Below, piece after piece: positions 42,859 through 54,368 of a DNA stretch of 64,000 nucleotides. The notes under the pieces are model-generated. The model was not told where the DNA came from. It was given only the letters and a program-made list of their open reading frames with translations, and ran no database searches. Within the stretch, counting starts at the first letter, position 1, and every line of letters starts with the position of its first letter. Made by a program: the position numbers and the translations under genes. This DNA is from Caenorhabditis remanei (lineage: Eukaryota > Nematoda > Chromadorea > Rhabditida > Rhabditidae): positions 3,348,001-3,412,000 of the forward strand of contig NC_071328.1 in NCBI RefSeq assembly GCF_010183535.1. The letters are read 5' to 3'.

Positions 42859-43750
42859 TCAGGGCAAAAGCGACGACTGATCGGTGTGAAACAGCTTGAA
42901 AGAATCGCTTCGCCGCCAATTTTCCACGATTTTTTCCGCTTCTTTCTGAAAAAAAGAAGACATTTTATTACAACCGCGCCCCACCGCAAACGAGAGAGTA
43001 TCGGCATGAGACGCAGAGTTTTGTTCCTGTTTTCTCGCGCCGACTCAGATTTTCACAGTGTTTGATCTATTTTCGCTATTTTCTAGAATTTTTTCGAAAA
43101 ATTTGGTAGAAAAATAGCGGAGATATGTTTTAAAAAACTGTGAAAATCTGTGTCGGCGCGAGAGAAAAAAAAACTCTGCGTCTCTCGCCAAGTGTGCGGT
43201 GGTACGCGGTTGTAAGAGTAGTGGACTTCTAATAACTAATCTCACCTCAAAATTCTGGAAATCCATGACACCGACGACTCCAACATAGGGAAATTTATTC
43301 ATTATCCGCGACATTTCCTTCCGAGTCAACGCCTCCACCAACGGAATTTTCTCGATCGGACACAACTTTTGAAGCGAGTGAAAGTTGGAAGCAGCTGAAA
43401 ATTTGAAAAAATTTGCTACAAATTCAAGGTTTTTCATGGAAAAACTCACCTCTCACATTGTTTTCCTCCACATTTAGATTTTTGGCGTAGAAAATCAGTT
43501 TAATTTTCCCTCTCTCCAATTTTTTCAACGTTTCATGCGCGCCGCAAACGATCCGTCGGTTTTGGAAGTTCTGAACACAAAAAATTGTTTTAAAAGTGAC
43601 ATTTTACTATCAAAAAACTACCTTTTCATCGGATTTTCCTTTTCGTTTCAGATCTTCCTGGTTTTTGAGACATTTGAGGAATTCGAATACAAGATTATCG
43701 ATTTCAGATGGTTTATTGATAAAATGGGGAATTTTTATTACTTTTTTAAG
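42859..43750 (-). CDS. scbp-2: SECIS-binding protein 2 homologue, L7Ae RNA-binding domain
   Basis: Four exons are readable on the minus strand: about 43750-43622, 43570-43450, 43394-43246 and 42945-42859 (TGA). The last three have confirmed phases. The product holds an L7Ae/L30e-type domain: NRRIVCGAHETLKKLERGK, IKLIFYAKN, LCPIEKIPLVEALTRKEMSR, then VGVVGVMDFQNFE. This pattern, with Phe before the EA-L-RK-M--I helix and a VGV strand, matches SBP2, which binds SECIS elements in selenoprotein mRNAs and helps read UGA as selenocysteine. C. elegans SBP2 is likewise reduced to about the L7Ae part (recalled as K04G2.11). The 5' end is unresolved: the frame is open from about 43750 with no clear ATG. 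A short upstream exon around 43870 (ATGCAAACG...) is one possibility. Intron 3 holds a family B palindrome. Confidence 0.78.
42966..43235. repeat. Family B palindrome in scbp-2 intron 3
   Basis: It ends GTAGTGGACTTCTAATA ten bases from the donor of the preceding exon. The right arm has lost TATCGGC-GAGAGAG, so this copy is partly asymmetric. Confidence 0.8.
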
Positions 43751-43967
43751 CTTGAAATATTACGAAATGTTCAGAATTGAGTCTAAAAACTAAATTTTTC
43801 GCAAGAAAATCATAGATAATCTCTGCCGTCTCTCCTCTCTAACGCGTAGCCGTAGAGCGCGTTTGCATTAATTTTTCTTTATCAAAAATTTTTATTCTGA
43901 TTTTTGCAAGAATTCTTGGGTTTTTCTAGCTAATTTTAATTAAACATTTCATTTTCTGCATTTCAGA
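43751..43967. promoter_or_regulatory. Bidirectional promoter region, scbp-2 and vacl-14
   Basis: About 217 bp lies between the two divergent genes. It contains a CT-rich block (CTCTGCCGTCTCTCCTCTCT) and GTAGAGCGCGTTTGCATTAA. An SL acceptor for vacl-14 is at 43966. Part of it may be scbp-2 5' exon. Confidence 0.5.
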
Positions 43968-46900
43968 ATGTCAGACGGGCAATATGGACCAATTTCTGCC
44001 GGTATAATCCGATCGATCACCGATAAATCGTACGAGAGAAGAAAAGCAGCGGCGCTCGACGTGGAAAAGTATATTTTGATCATTTTTTCTTGTTTATTCG
44101 CTCTGCATAGTTCATACAACTGCGCTCCACTGAAATGTATTTTGTGCACCGCCGCATTTGGCTGATTTTCAATTGAAAAAGTAGAAATTTTAATTAAAAA
44201 TAGGTTTTGAAAACGAAATTTTCGGACAAGTTTCAAGTGCAATTTTCCCCTTTTCTTTTATTTTTTCTGTAAAAACTTTGAAAATCTCAGAAAAAAATTA
44301 CATACGTTGATTCTGATAAATCTGACCCATTCTAGTGCAAATTTCAGATAAAATTCAACTTTTTCATATCGAAATTTGTGAAAAAATCACAATTAAAAAA
44401 TCCAGCTAAAAAAGTCACAATTTCTCTCTAAACCCCACTGAAACAGACTTGTCAAAAATCGGGCCGGGCCGGGCCGAGATTTTTCTTGAGTTCGGCCCGG
44501 GCGGGCCGGGCCGGGCCGGGCCGAAATTTTTCTTGATTTCAAAAAATGGGAACCCGTTTTAACCAAATTTTATTTAAAATTTTTCGGAAAATAAGAGTAA
44601 AAATGCTTAAATTATCATACATATTCACATTTTTCCTAAAATTTCCAAAAAAAAATCAAAAACTCAAAATGTTTCAAAAGAGCCGGGCCGGGCCGGGCCG
44701 AGATTTTTCCTGAGTTTGGCCCGGCCCGGCCCGTGACAAGTCTGCACTGAAACAATTTCTTGTAGAAAAAATCTGAATTTTTTGAAAATCCGGGAAACCT
44801 TTTCCTTCCCCGGATTTTGAAAATTCGGAGAAGAAAAAAGAAGAACAAAAAATACATTTTCCACGGTTTTCAGCATAAATCAGCTTTTTCCATGAAAAAA
44901 TCGCCAAAAAAATCGAGCTTTTGATCTTCAGAAATGCAATTTTGACAATAATTTTCTCAAAAAATATAAATTTTAAAAATTCTCAAAAGATTTCTACAAA
45001 AAATAATAGCTCGTTATAGTTTTCACCACTTCGCTCCACCGAGATCCCCTTGTCTCTTTTTCTCTGAGTCTCTCAATTTTGCACAATTTTTTTTTCGATT
45101 TCAGTAGAGCGCGGTTGTAAGAAGTGTGCCATCAATTTTTAAAAACATTTTCGCTTCCAGACTTGTCCGAGACCTCTATAACAACAACCAACTCTCCCAG
45201 CTAGAGCGATGCCTCGCAGTGCTCGCCGAATTAATCAATTCCGGAAATTCCAACCAAAGAAAGGGCGGATTGATCGGAATGGCCGCTTCAGCAATAGCTC
45301 TCGGCAACAAAAACGGTCCTCCGTACACTGCGAAACTCGTCGAACCGATTATTCCATGTTTCCTCGACGCTGACCTTCAGATTCGTTATTACGCTTGTGA
45401 ATCGCTGTATAATATCGCAAAAATTTGCAAGACTCAAGTTCTGGATCACTTTGGAGACATTTTCGATGTGTTGTGGAGGGTTACTGCCGACGCTGACACT
45501 AATGTGAGGGGCGGAGCCGAGTTGTTGAATCGATTAATTGTGGAGACTGTTTTATCCAAAGAAGATTTTGATATAGCGATTCTGATGGCCCTTATCCGGG
45601 ATAGAATCTACACTCAGACGTCGTCAAACCGAAGATTTATTCTAGAATGGTTGAATACCATCACAACTACACCGTTCTTCTCAGTTTGTAATTATATCTC
45701 TGAGATTTCCGATGGGTTATTCAAGATGTTGGGGGAGCAGGCGCCGGCTGTCAGGGACCTCTGTGAAACGGTTCTAGGGAATTTTCTATCTGGAATCAAG
45801 TTGAGACCTGACGCCCTTTCCCATGAGGATAAGATCCAGATGATCAATGTTTTGGTTGTTCATACCCATGAGAATGAGCCGTTTTTAGCCAGAAAGCTGT
45901 CGTTGATTTGGCTGGAAGAGTTTGTGAAACTGTACAAAGAAGAGCTTCTGGTGATGTTGTCCACGTGTTTGGTGGGAATTCTGCCGTCGATTGTGGAGCA
46001 TGAATTGAGGGCGGATGCGGTGAATCGGCTGATGATGACACTGGTTGGGGAGAATAAGTTGGAACAGGATATACTCGATAAGACTATTGGTGGGTTTTGG
46101 GGGGAAATTTGAAAATCCTTTTTTTAACCCAAATTCCTAAAATCCGGAGAAGAAAAAAGAAGGACAAAAAATACATTTTTGAGTCGATTCCTACTTTTAT
46201 AGCTGAACTGAACTAGAATTTTAAATTTCTGATTCAGAATCTCTTCTTCTTCTCTGAATTTTGAAAATCCGGGAAACCTTTTTCTTCCCCGGATTTTGAA
46301 AATCCGGAGAAGAAAAAAGAAGGAAAAAAAAATACATTTTCGAGTCAATTCCTATTTTTATAGTTGAGCTGAACTAGAATCTAGAATTTCTGATTCAGAA
46401 TCTCTTATTCTTCTTCTTCTTCTCTAAATTTTGAAAATCCGGGAAACCTTTTTCTCCCCCGGATTTTGAAAATCTGAGGAAGAAAAAAGAAAAAAAGAGA
46501 AATTTCCGATTCAATGCCAACTCATCTAATTGAGCTAAACAAGAACTCAGAAAAAAAGTTCCCTGTTCAGATTCTTTTTTTCTTCCTCGGATTTTCAAAT
46601 TCCAAAAAAATAAATTTTTACTCAAATTTTGAAAATCCGGAGAAGAAAAAAGGAAAACAAATCCGCTTCAATACCAACTCATCTAATTGAACTAAACAAG
46701 AATTCGCAGAAAATTTCCCCTGTTCAAATTCCTTATTTTTTAACCCAAATTTTGAAAATCCGGAGAACAAAAAATTAATGTTTTAATCAATTCCTATTTT
46801 TATAGCTGAACTGAACTAGAATCTAGAATCCCTGATTCAGAATCTCTTCTTCTTCTTCTCTGAGTTTTGGAAATCCGGGAAAGCTTATTCTTCCCCGGAT

Positions 46901-49900
46901 TATAAAAATTCGGAGAAGGACAAAAAAGACATTTTCGAGTCAATTCCTATTTTTATGGCTGAACTGAATTAGAATCTAGAATTTCTGATTCAGAATCTCT
47001 TCTTCTTCTCTGAATTTTGAAAATCCGGGAAACCTTTTTCTTCCCGGATTTTGAAAATTCGGAGAAGGAAAAAGAAGAACAAAAAAGTAATTTTTCACGG
47101 TTTTCAGCATAAATCAGCTTTTTTTTTGAAAAATATGAAAAAATCGCCTAGAAAATCGGCTTCCTGATGCAATGTTGACTATAATTTTCTCGAAAAATTT
47201 CAATTCCCAAAAGATTCCAACCAAAAAACATCAATTATTTTTCCAGAAGTCCTGCTAAAATACATAAAATACGACATCGTCGAGACACGAGTCACCGTTC
47301 TCAACTGGATCCGTCACCTTCATAGCTCAATGCCCGGCCAGCTATTCGTCCATATGCATCGAATCTTCCCAGTCCTTCTGAATACTCTCTCCGACACTTC
47401 TGACGAGGTTCTTCTTCTGGATTTATTCCTAATTTCCAATATCTGTCAATCAGAATCCGCTCCCGATCAAGTAGACATTTCAACGTTCGGATTGGATGAA
47501 GAAGCTCTCAAACAGTTATCTCATATCTCTCCATTCCTCATAAAATTCGCGTTGAGCCTTCTAGAAATGTTCAGAACTGAGCCATCTCTTCTCAGAGAAC
47601 GCGGAGTTTTGATTATCCGTCAGTTGTGTCTTCTTCTGGAACCCGCTCAAATCTACCGTGTCATTTGTGTCCTTTTGGAGAGAGAATCGAAACATTCATT
47701 CGCTCAAGAAATGGTTTCAACCCTTCACGGAGTTCTTCTCACTGCCACTGAACTCTTCATTCTCCGTGATGAGCTCCGTGCTCTCGCCAGTGAATCCTCT
47801 CGATCTCTGTTCGAATGTATCTTCAGAGTATGGTCGAATCGGCCGATTGCTCTTCTCGGATTGTGTCTCCTGTCACAACACTACCAACAGGCGGCTGATG
47901 TGGCACTCTTGTTGTCACAAGTCGATATTACTGTGGATGTTCTCCTCGAGATTGATAAATTGGTCAACTTGATTGAGAGCCCCGTTTTGGCCTGTGAGTT
48001 TGGAATCATGGAGATCTGGGAGGGTGTTCTATTAGCTCGGCACGATTCTGACAACTGCGCTCTACCGAAATTCCCTTGAAAAATGTCTCTTTTCTCTGAG
48101 TCTCTCAATTTTTCATAGAATTTTCTTCCGTTTCGGTAGAGCGCGGTTGATATGGCAGGGATGTGCCTATGGAGGCGCTTTGGGCGCTGAAAGATTTCAA
48201 AGTGGGCGAAAATGCGACGAGAGAGAGTGTGTAAAATCGAGAGAGTGTGTCTGCGTCTCTCCATTTCGCACACTCTTTCTCGTCGCATTTTCAAATTTGG
48301 GCTGAAAATGCGAGGCGCTCAACGCCACCCGGGCACATACCTGTGATATGGTTACCGTGAAAACTGTAATGTCCTGGCCCGGATAATTGGCGCCAAAACT
48401 CAAATTTTCTCGAATTTAAAAAAATTAACATTTTTCGCGAAAAAGTCAAATTTTCGACTATCATTCAAAATGAGAATAAATTCTGAAAAATCATCAAAAA
48501 TGTTCACATTTTCCATTAAAAATTGGAAAAATGTCAAACTATTTTTAGAAAAAAAGTTATTTTCTTTTTAGAACTGGCCCGGCACGTTCCGAGGCTTGAC
48601 AAGTATGGCTAGCTAGCCTAGAAACCCAATTTTTTGAAATTTTATTTGGTAATTTCGGCTGAAATTTCCAAAAATAACATAAAATAGGTAACAAAAATAG
48701 TGATTTTCAATTTTTCCCGAATTTTTTTCAAATTTTGTAGTCAAAAACATGTTTCCGGTGGTCCGTCCTTGCAATACTTACAGTTTTCATACAAGTTTAA
48801 CATTTTTCCCTCCAAAAAACTTAATTTTTCAGACAGACTTCTTTAATTTTTTTTTCGAATTTTCCGGTTTTTTCGGTCAAAAATGTCTCGGTTTCGAAAC
48901 GCTCCGATTTTCTGGTTTTCAGTGGTTTTTCGGTAAAATAATTGTAAAATTTCAACTTTTCCACAAATTTTGAAACGAATTCTCAAATTACCGAGGTCCT
49001 TCTCAAAAACGTCAAAAATTGGGTTTTGTGTCGATTTACAGGCGTAAATATATTTGTGGAAAAATTGGGGTTTTACAATGATTTTATCGAAAAACCACTA
49101 AAAAATAGAGTAACGTGTCGACCAAATTTTCGATGATTTTTGAATCGAAAATTGATAGATCACAGTCGATAGGTGGTCGAGTCGATGACTAGAAAATGAA
49201 TCGCGACTCGACGATAAACAAAAAGTCATGATTATCGCCTCAAAATTATCGATGACTATCGACGATCATGATCACTGGTGATTATCGATAATTTTTCGAC
49301 CGGCGATTATCGATAGTCGGTCGACGATTATCGACGATTATCGACGATAATGAGCAAAAATAAAAGACTCCGGAAACGGTTTTAAATGGCTCAAACTGGT
49401 CAAAAATGGTGTTTTGATAGATTTCTGAAGCTACTCTATCAATTTACACCAAGAAATACGTTTTTAAACAAAATTATTTTTTTCTTTTTTTTTTGAAAAA
49501 TTTGAAAAAAAATTTTTCTTTCATTTTTAAATTTTTTTTTGATGGAATCAATAGAGGACTCTTACAAGACTATCAAAACACTATTTTTGACCAGTTTGAG
49601 CCATTTAAAACCGTTTCCGGAGTCTTTTATTTTTGCTCATTATCGTCGATAATCGTCGATAATCGTCGATAATCGCCGATCGCCGCGACGATCGACGATT
49701 ATCGATAATCGTCGACCGACTATCGATAATCATGAGTGATCATGATCGTCGATAGTCATCGATAATTTAGAGATGATAATCATGACTTTTTGATTATCGT
49801 CGAGTCTCGACTCATTTTTTGGTCATCGACTAAACTAAAGTTTGATCAAATCGACATGATTTTCCCGATTATCGTCGACTCTATCGATGATCATAGCGAT

Positions 49901-50640
49901 CGACACGTTACTCTACTAAAAAAGAATCCAGAAAATCGAAATTATCAGTTTTTTCCAGATTTCGGAAAATATATGAATTTTGTGTAAATTTTCACTAAAT
50001 AACAGCGAAAAATCCTTTTTTTAAACTGAAATTTCAATTATTAAAAACTTATACTTTTCTCTCCAATATCCTCTTCATTATTCCCAGACGTCCGAATGGA
50101 TCTTCTCTCGTCCGTCCACCGTCCACCCTTGTGTACAGTACTCTCCGCCCTCCTGATGCTCCTCCCACAATCCGAAGCATTCGTCACACTTCACAAACGA
50201 CTACAAGCAGTGCCCGCGTTGGTTTCTATTGAGTGAGTACTGGCTGAAAATATTGAATTTTCATAGTTTTCGACTTAAAATGTTCAAATTTTCGACTTTT
50301 TTTGATCGTTTTCCTAAATTTTTTTCTAATTTTGTGTTCAGAAACATGAAAATTTGAAATACTTACAGTTTTCATACAAATTCAGAATTTTACCATCCAA
50401 TTTTTTCGAATTTTTCGGTTTTTAGGGTAAAATATTTTAAAATTGTCATTTTTTCTAAAAATTTTCCCTATTTTCAGCAACTCCCAATACGCGCCGAAAG
50501 TGCCCCCGTGTCGTATCGACTTCCCACCATTAATGCAACACTTCAAGACGGCTCTCGCACGTCGTCAAACAGAAGTTCGCTCACGTCATCGGGATCTTCT
50601 GTCGGGCGTCGTCACCCAGATGAGAAGTGTGAAGATGTAA
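43968..50640 (+). CDS. vacl-14: VAC14 homologue, PIKfyve/Fab1 complex scaffold
   Basis: Five exons: 43968-44068, 45161-46089, 47247-47993, 50088-50232 and 50478-50640. They give 694 residues in phase. VAC14 is a HEAT-repeat scaffold that assembles the PI3P 5-kinase PIKfyve and the phosphatase FIG4 on endolysosomes, controlling PI(3,5)P2. The N-terminus ISAGIIRSITDKSYERRKAA and the repeats RKGGLIGMAASAIALG, PCFLDADLQIRYYACESLYN and DTNVRGGAELLNRLIV are diagnostic. So is the C-terminal block LLMLLPQSEAFVTLHKRLQ. The ATG follows an acceptor (TTTCAG) by one base, so spliced-leader addition is likely. It is head to head with scbp-2, about 220 bp apart. Intron 2 has tandem ~200-bp repeats and intron 3 (47994-50087) a large ATCGAT-rich palindrome. 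Confidence 0.95.
44452..44743. repeat. Family G element in vacl-14 intron 1
   Basis: Ends GACTTGTCAAAAATCGGGCC and GGCCCGTGACAAGTC, each with runs of GGGCC units. Confidence 0.8.
45004..45131 (-). repeat. Family A element in vacl-14 intron 1
   Basis: Ends 29 bp before the exon 2 acceptor. The left end reads ATAGCTCGTTATAGTTTTCA. Confidence 0.8.
46110..47120. repeat. Tandem ~150-200-bp repeats in vacl-14 intron 2
   Basis: Five or six units share AATCCGGGAAACCTTTTTCT, CCCCGGATTTTGAAAATCCG, GAGAAGAAAAAAGAAGGAC and AACTAGAATCTAGAATTTCT. The AATCCGG...CCGGATT pair makes each a small hairpin. The same unit recurs at 51415-52350 and 52955-53545. Confidence 0.85.
48032..48150 (-). repeat. Family A element in vacl-14 intron 3
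   Basis: Left end TTAGCTCGGCACGATTCTGA; right end truncated after GAGCGCGGTTG. Confidence 0.8.
48155..48345. repeat. Inverted repeat in vacl-14 intron 3
   Basis: GATGTGCCTATGGAGGCGCTT at left (20 bp of it) and its partner GAGGCGCTCAACGCCACCCG at right, with GAAAATGCGACGAGAGAGAG pairing CTCTTTCTCGTCGCATTTTC inside. Confidence 0.75.
48369..48606. repeat. Family G element, degenerate
   Basis: GTCCTGGCCCGGATAATTGG at left; GAGGCTTGACAAGTATGG at right; the internal AAAGTCAAATTTTCGACTAT block is kept. Confidence 0.7.
49095..49925. repeat. ~830-bp ATCGAT/TCGACGAT-rich palindrome in vacl-14 intron 3
   Basis: AACGTGTCGACCAAATTTTCG at left (20 bp) answers CGATCGACACGTTA at right. The centre arms pair TAAAAGACTCCGGAAACGG with its complement at 49608. 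Between are runs of CGATTATCGACGATTATCG. Confidence 0.85.
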
Positions 50641-52757
50641 AAAAGAAGAAGAATTTCTTAAATTACTTCAATTTTAAATATTTATGTACTAATTTATTGT
50701 GATTTTTCTGCTCATTTTGTTGTAATTTGTGATATTTATGTGGATTTACGGCCGTAAAATAATTGCAATCTGGTAATTTTATAATTTTTGTACCAAAAAT
50801 CGTTCAAAAACTCAAAAAAAAACGATTTTCGGTCCGAGAAATGAGAAAACCCGGTTTTGAATTCATGTGTGTATGCCCGTAAATTTATACAAAAATGTTT
50901 TGGCATACTTGCCAAGGCCTGGAAAATTGGCCCGAAAACTCAAATTTTTTCGCGAAAAAGTCAAGTTTCCGACTATCATTCAGAATTAGAAAAAAAATTA
51001 AGCGATATTGTTCTCAAAAACACCAAAAATTTGGTTTGGTGTCGATTTACGGGCGTAATTATACACTTGAATTCAGTACCCTTTTTTCTCATTTTTCGGA
51101 CCGGAAATTGCTTTTTTGAGTTTTTTTTTAAATTCAAAAGTTCTCAAATTAGATTTACGTCCGTAACTCTACAAATTTTTTTGAATATTTTCTTGGTTAT
51201 TATGTGATATTATCAATGTTACGGCAGCTTGTATTTATTAAGATGGTAAATATATATGTATTATTTGCTCATTCTCTCTTCACAGATCGGAAGATCATTA
51301 CCTCGTTTTTCCCCACTTGACAAGTAATCAAATTGTCACCTCTCTCTCTCTCTACTTCTTTTTTCGCAAGTTCAACAAGACTTTTCTTGTTTCTTTATGT
51401 GTAACCGATCCCCTCCTAAAATCCGGAGAAGAAAAAAGAAATCTAGAATTCATGATTTAGAATCTTTTCTTCTTCTTCTTCTCCTGATTTTGAAAATCCG
51501 GGAAACCTTTTTTTCCCCGGATTTTGAATATCCGGAGAAGAAAAAAAAAGAACAAAAAAGACATTTTAAAGTCAATTACTATTTTTAAAACTAAACAGAA
51601 CTAGAAACTAGAATTTCTGATTCAGAATCTCTTCTTCTTCTTCTCTAAACTTTGAAAATCCGGGAAACCTTTTTCTTCCCCGGATTTTGAAAAACCGGAG
51701 AAGAAAAAAGAAGGACAAAAAAGACATTTTGAGTCAATTCTCACCTGATCTTCCATTCTTTTGTGTTGATTTTCTATTGAAAAAGAAGAATTTCTGAAAA
51801 TTTCGCAATTATAAAAAAAAGTTTTTCTTGTAGAAAAAATCCGAAAAATTACATTCCACAGTTTTCAGCATAAATCAGTATTTTTTCCATAAAATATTGC
51901 TAGGTTTTTTTGAAAATCCGAAAAACCTTTTTTTTTCCCGGATTTTGAAAATTTGGAGAAGAAAAAAGAAGGACAAAAAAGACATTTTCCACAGTTTTCA
52001 CCATAAATGAGTCTTTTTTCCTTCAAATTTTACCCAGAAAATCAGATTTTTGACTTACAGAAATGCGATTTTGACTACAATTTTCTCGAAAAGTTTGAAT
52101 TTCGTAATTGAATTTCTGAAAAATTTCAATTCCACCTGACAAGTAATCAACTTGTCACCTCTCTCTCTACTTCTTTTTTCGCAAGTTCAACAAGACTTTT
52201 CTTGTTTCTTTATGTGTAACCGATCCCCTCCTAAAATCCGGAGAAGAAAAAGAAAATTTTTATGGCTGAACAGAACTAGAATCTAGAATTCATGATTTAG
52301 AATCTCTTCTTCTTCTTCTTCTTCTCCGGATTTTGAAAATCCGGAGAACAAAAAAGACATTTTTGAGTAAAATTTGAAAGGGAATTTCTGAAAAAATCTC
52401 ATTTCTCTAAAGATTTCAACCAAAAATACTCCACTAGACGAGTAATCAACTTGTCACCTCTCTATTTCTTTTTTTAGCAAGTAGAAACTCGACTTTTCTT
52501 GTTTCTTTATGTGTAACCGATCCCCTTGTTTCCCTCTGGTTAACCTCTCGCTCTCTCTTGTTTGGCTCTCTCCGCCGATGTTTGTTCGTATCGAATCGAA
52601 CATTTCAAATAGTTCTCTCTCTCCAATTCGATCTAATCCAATTCAATTCCTCTTTTTGACACTCGCATATGATTCGGTGTGCAGCCGCCGGCAGGATTTC
52701 TGGCCGGATTTGATCTAGGCATTTTCTCTATTTTCTATTTTTCCCCTTCCCCCCTCT
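50641..52757. other. Intergenic region, vacl-14 to the small membrane-protein gene
   Basis: A short family G remnant (50910-51000), three TTTACGGNCGTAAA-type palindromes, then three copies of a promoter-like block (51315-51412, 52135-52232, 52433-52530) separated by CCGGATTTTGAAAATCCGG repeats. 52530-52757 is repeat-poor and pyrimidine-rich. No other gene seen. Confidence 0.6.
51315..52530 (+). repeat. Triplicated promoter-like block
   Basis: CAAGTAATCAACTTGTCACC, TTTTTTCGCAAGTTCAACAAG, and CTTTTCTTGTTTCTTTATGT followed by GTAACCGATCCCC occur in order three times (51320, 52140, 52450). The third copy runs into unique DNA before the 52758 ATG. Copies one and two are each followed by CCTAAAATCCGGAGAAG repeats. 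Confidence 0.85.
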
Positions 52758-54368
52758 ATGAGCCTTCTCCATTACTGTATTCGTCACTCGTCGACTATTG
52801 GATTACTGTATTCGGTGGCGATTGCGATGGAAAAAGGTTACTCAGAATCCGGACATAATTTCGACTGGTGGGATCGATTTCGGCATGATTTGCTGTCGGA
52901 TGGAAAGACTCAGCAGAAATTGGAGATTATTTTGAAGTAATTTTTCGCATTTATCTAGAATCTAGAGTTTCTGATTCAGAATCTCTTCTTTTTCTTCTTC
53001 TCTGAATTTTGAAAATCCGGGAAACCTTTTTCTTCCCCAGATTTTAAAAATCCTGAGAAGAAAAAAGAAGGACAAAAAAGACATTTTTGAGTCAATTCCT
53101 ATTTTTAAAGCTAAACAGAACTAGAATCTAGAATTTCTGATTCAGAATCTCTTCTTCTTCTCCAAATTTTGAAATTCCGGGAAACCTTTTCTTTCCCGGA
53201 TTTTGAAAATCTGAGGAAGAAAAAAAAATTCCGATTCAATGCCAACTCATCTAATTGAACTAAACAAGAAGTCGCAATTTTCCTGTTTAGATTCTTTTTT
53301 CTTCCCCGGATTTTCAAAATCCGAAAATCCTTCTTTTTACCCAAATTCCTAAATCCGGAGAAGAAAAAAGAAGAAGAAAAAAGACATTTTTGAGTCGATT
53401 CCTATTTTTATAGCTAAACTGAACTAGAATCTAGAATTCCTAGTTCAGAATCTCCTCTTCTTCTTCTTCTTCTTTGAATTTTGGAAAATCCGGGAAACCT
53501 TTTTCTTCCCCGGATTTCGAAAATCTGAGGAAGAAAAAAAAGGTCAAAAATACATTATTCAGTCAATTCTCAGTGCTACCCAGTACTTTTGATTGCGGTT
53601 TTTCGTGGCGAGACCCATTTTTCGAAATCTTACAGAAAAACCAAGATTACTGTCTTTCGTGGTAATACCTTTTTCTGAAAATTCATAGGTCTCGACACGA
53701 AAAGTTACTGTGTTTCGTTCTGAGACCCTCTTGCGCTTTGAGTGTAAATATATTTGAAAACTTAAAAATTAGACATTTTCTCTGAAAACACTCAAAAAAC
53801 GCAAATTTTCAGTCATAAAATGCTGAAAAAGAGGTCAGTGAGTGCCGAACTTTTTCCATTGGGTTTCTAGGCCAGCGGAAAGTTCGTAATTTGCGAACTT
53901 TTGTATCAAGAATCCTTCGAAAACTCAAAAAAAAAACGACTTTCAGTCTGATAAATGAAAGAAACAATGATGGAAAAGTCCGGCCATCACTGTTTTTCTC
54001 ATTTTTAACACTGAAAATCGTTTTTTTTTGAGTTTTTAAGAATATTTGATACAAAAGTTCTAAAATTACGAACTTTCCGCTGGCCTAGAAACCCAATGGA
54101 AAAAGTTCGGCCATCACTGACCTCTTTTTCAGCATTTTATGACTGAAAATTCGTGTTTTCGGGAATTGTCCGGGAGTTTTTGAGAATTATCAATGAAATT
54201 TACGAATTTTCAGATAGAAATCAGTAAAAATTTTATTTCAGAATGTGTATTATCGGGACAACATTCGTGTGCGGTACCGCTGTGATTTGTATGTTTTTAT
54301 TGGCATGTCGAAAATTATTCAATTACATTTCTGACTCAAAAACTGTTGTAGTTCGATGTTATCCTTGA
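52758..54368 (+). CDS. 101-residue single-pass membrane protein, unknown family
   Basis: Two exons, 52758-52936 and 54242-54368, join in phase across a 1305-bp repeat-filled intron. The product starts MSLLHYCIRHSSTIGLLYS and has a soluble acidic middle (SGHNFDWWDRFRHDLLSDG). Near residues 62-83 is one strong hydrophobic helix (CIIGTTFVCGTAVICMFLLA) followed by Arg-Lys, so the C-terminus is probably cytosolic. It ends VVVRCYP with a TGA, and AATAAA overlaps the stop. No signal peptide cleavage site is obvious, though residues 10-24 are moderately hydrophobic. The gene model depends on the donor GTAATT at 52937, which is plausible but not strong. A pyrimidine-rich, repeat-poor leader (52530-52757) precedes it and looks like its promoter and 5' UTR. 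I do not recognise the family. Confidence 0.6.
53800..54150. repeat. Inverted repeat in the small membrane gene's intron
   Basis: CAGTCATAAAATGCTGAAAA pairs with the complement at 54130. CCATTGGGTTTCTAGGCCAGC and GCTGGCCTAGAAACCCAATGG (20 bp of each) flank the centre. Arms are ~130 bp. Confidence 0.85.
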
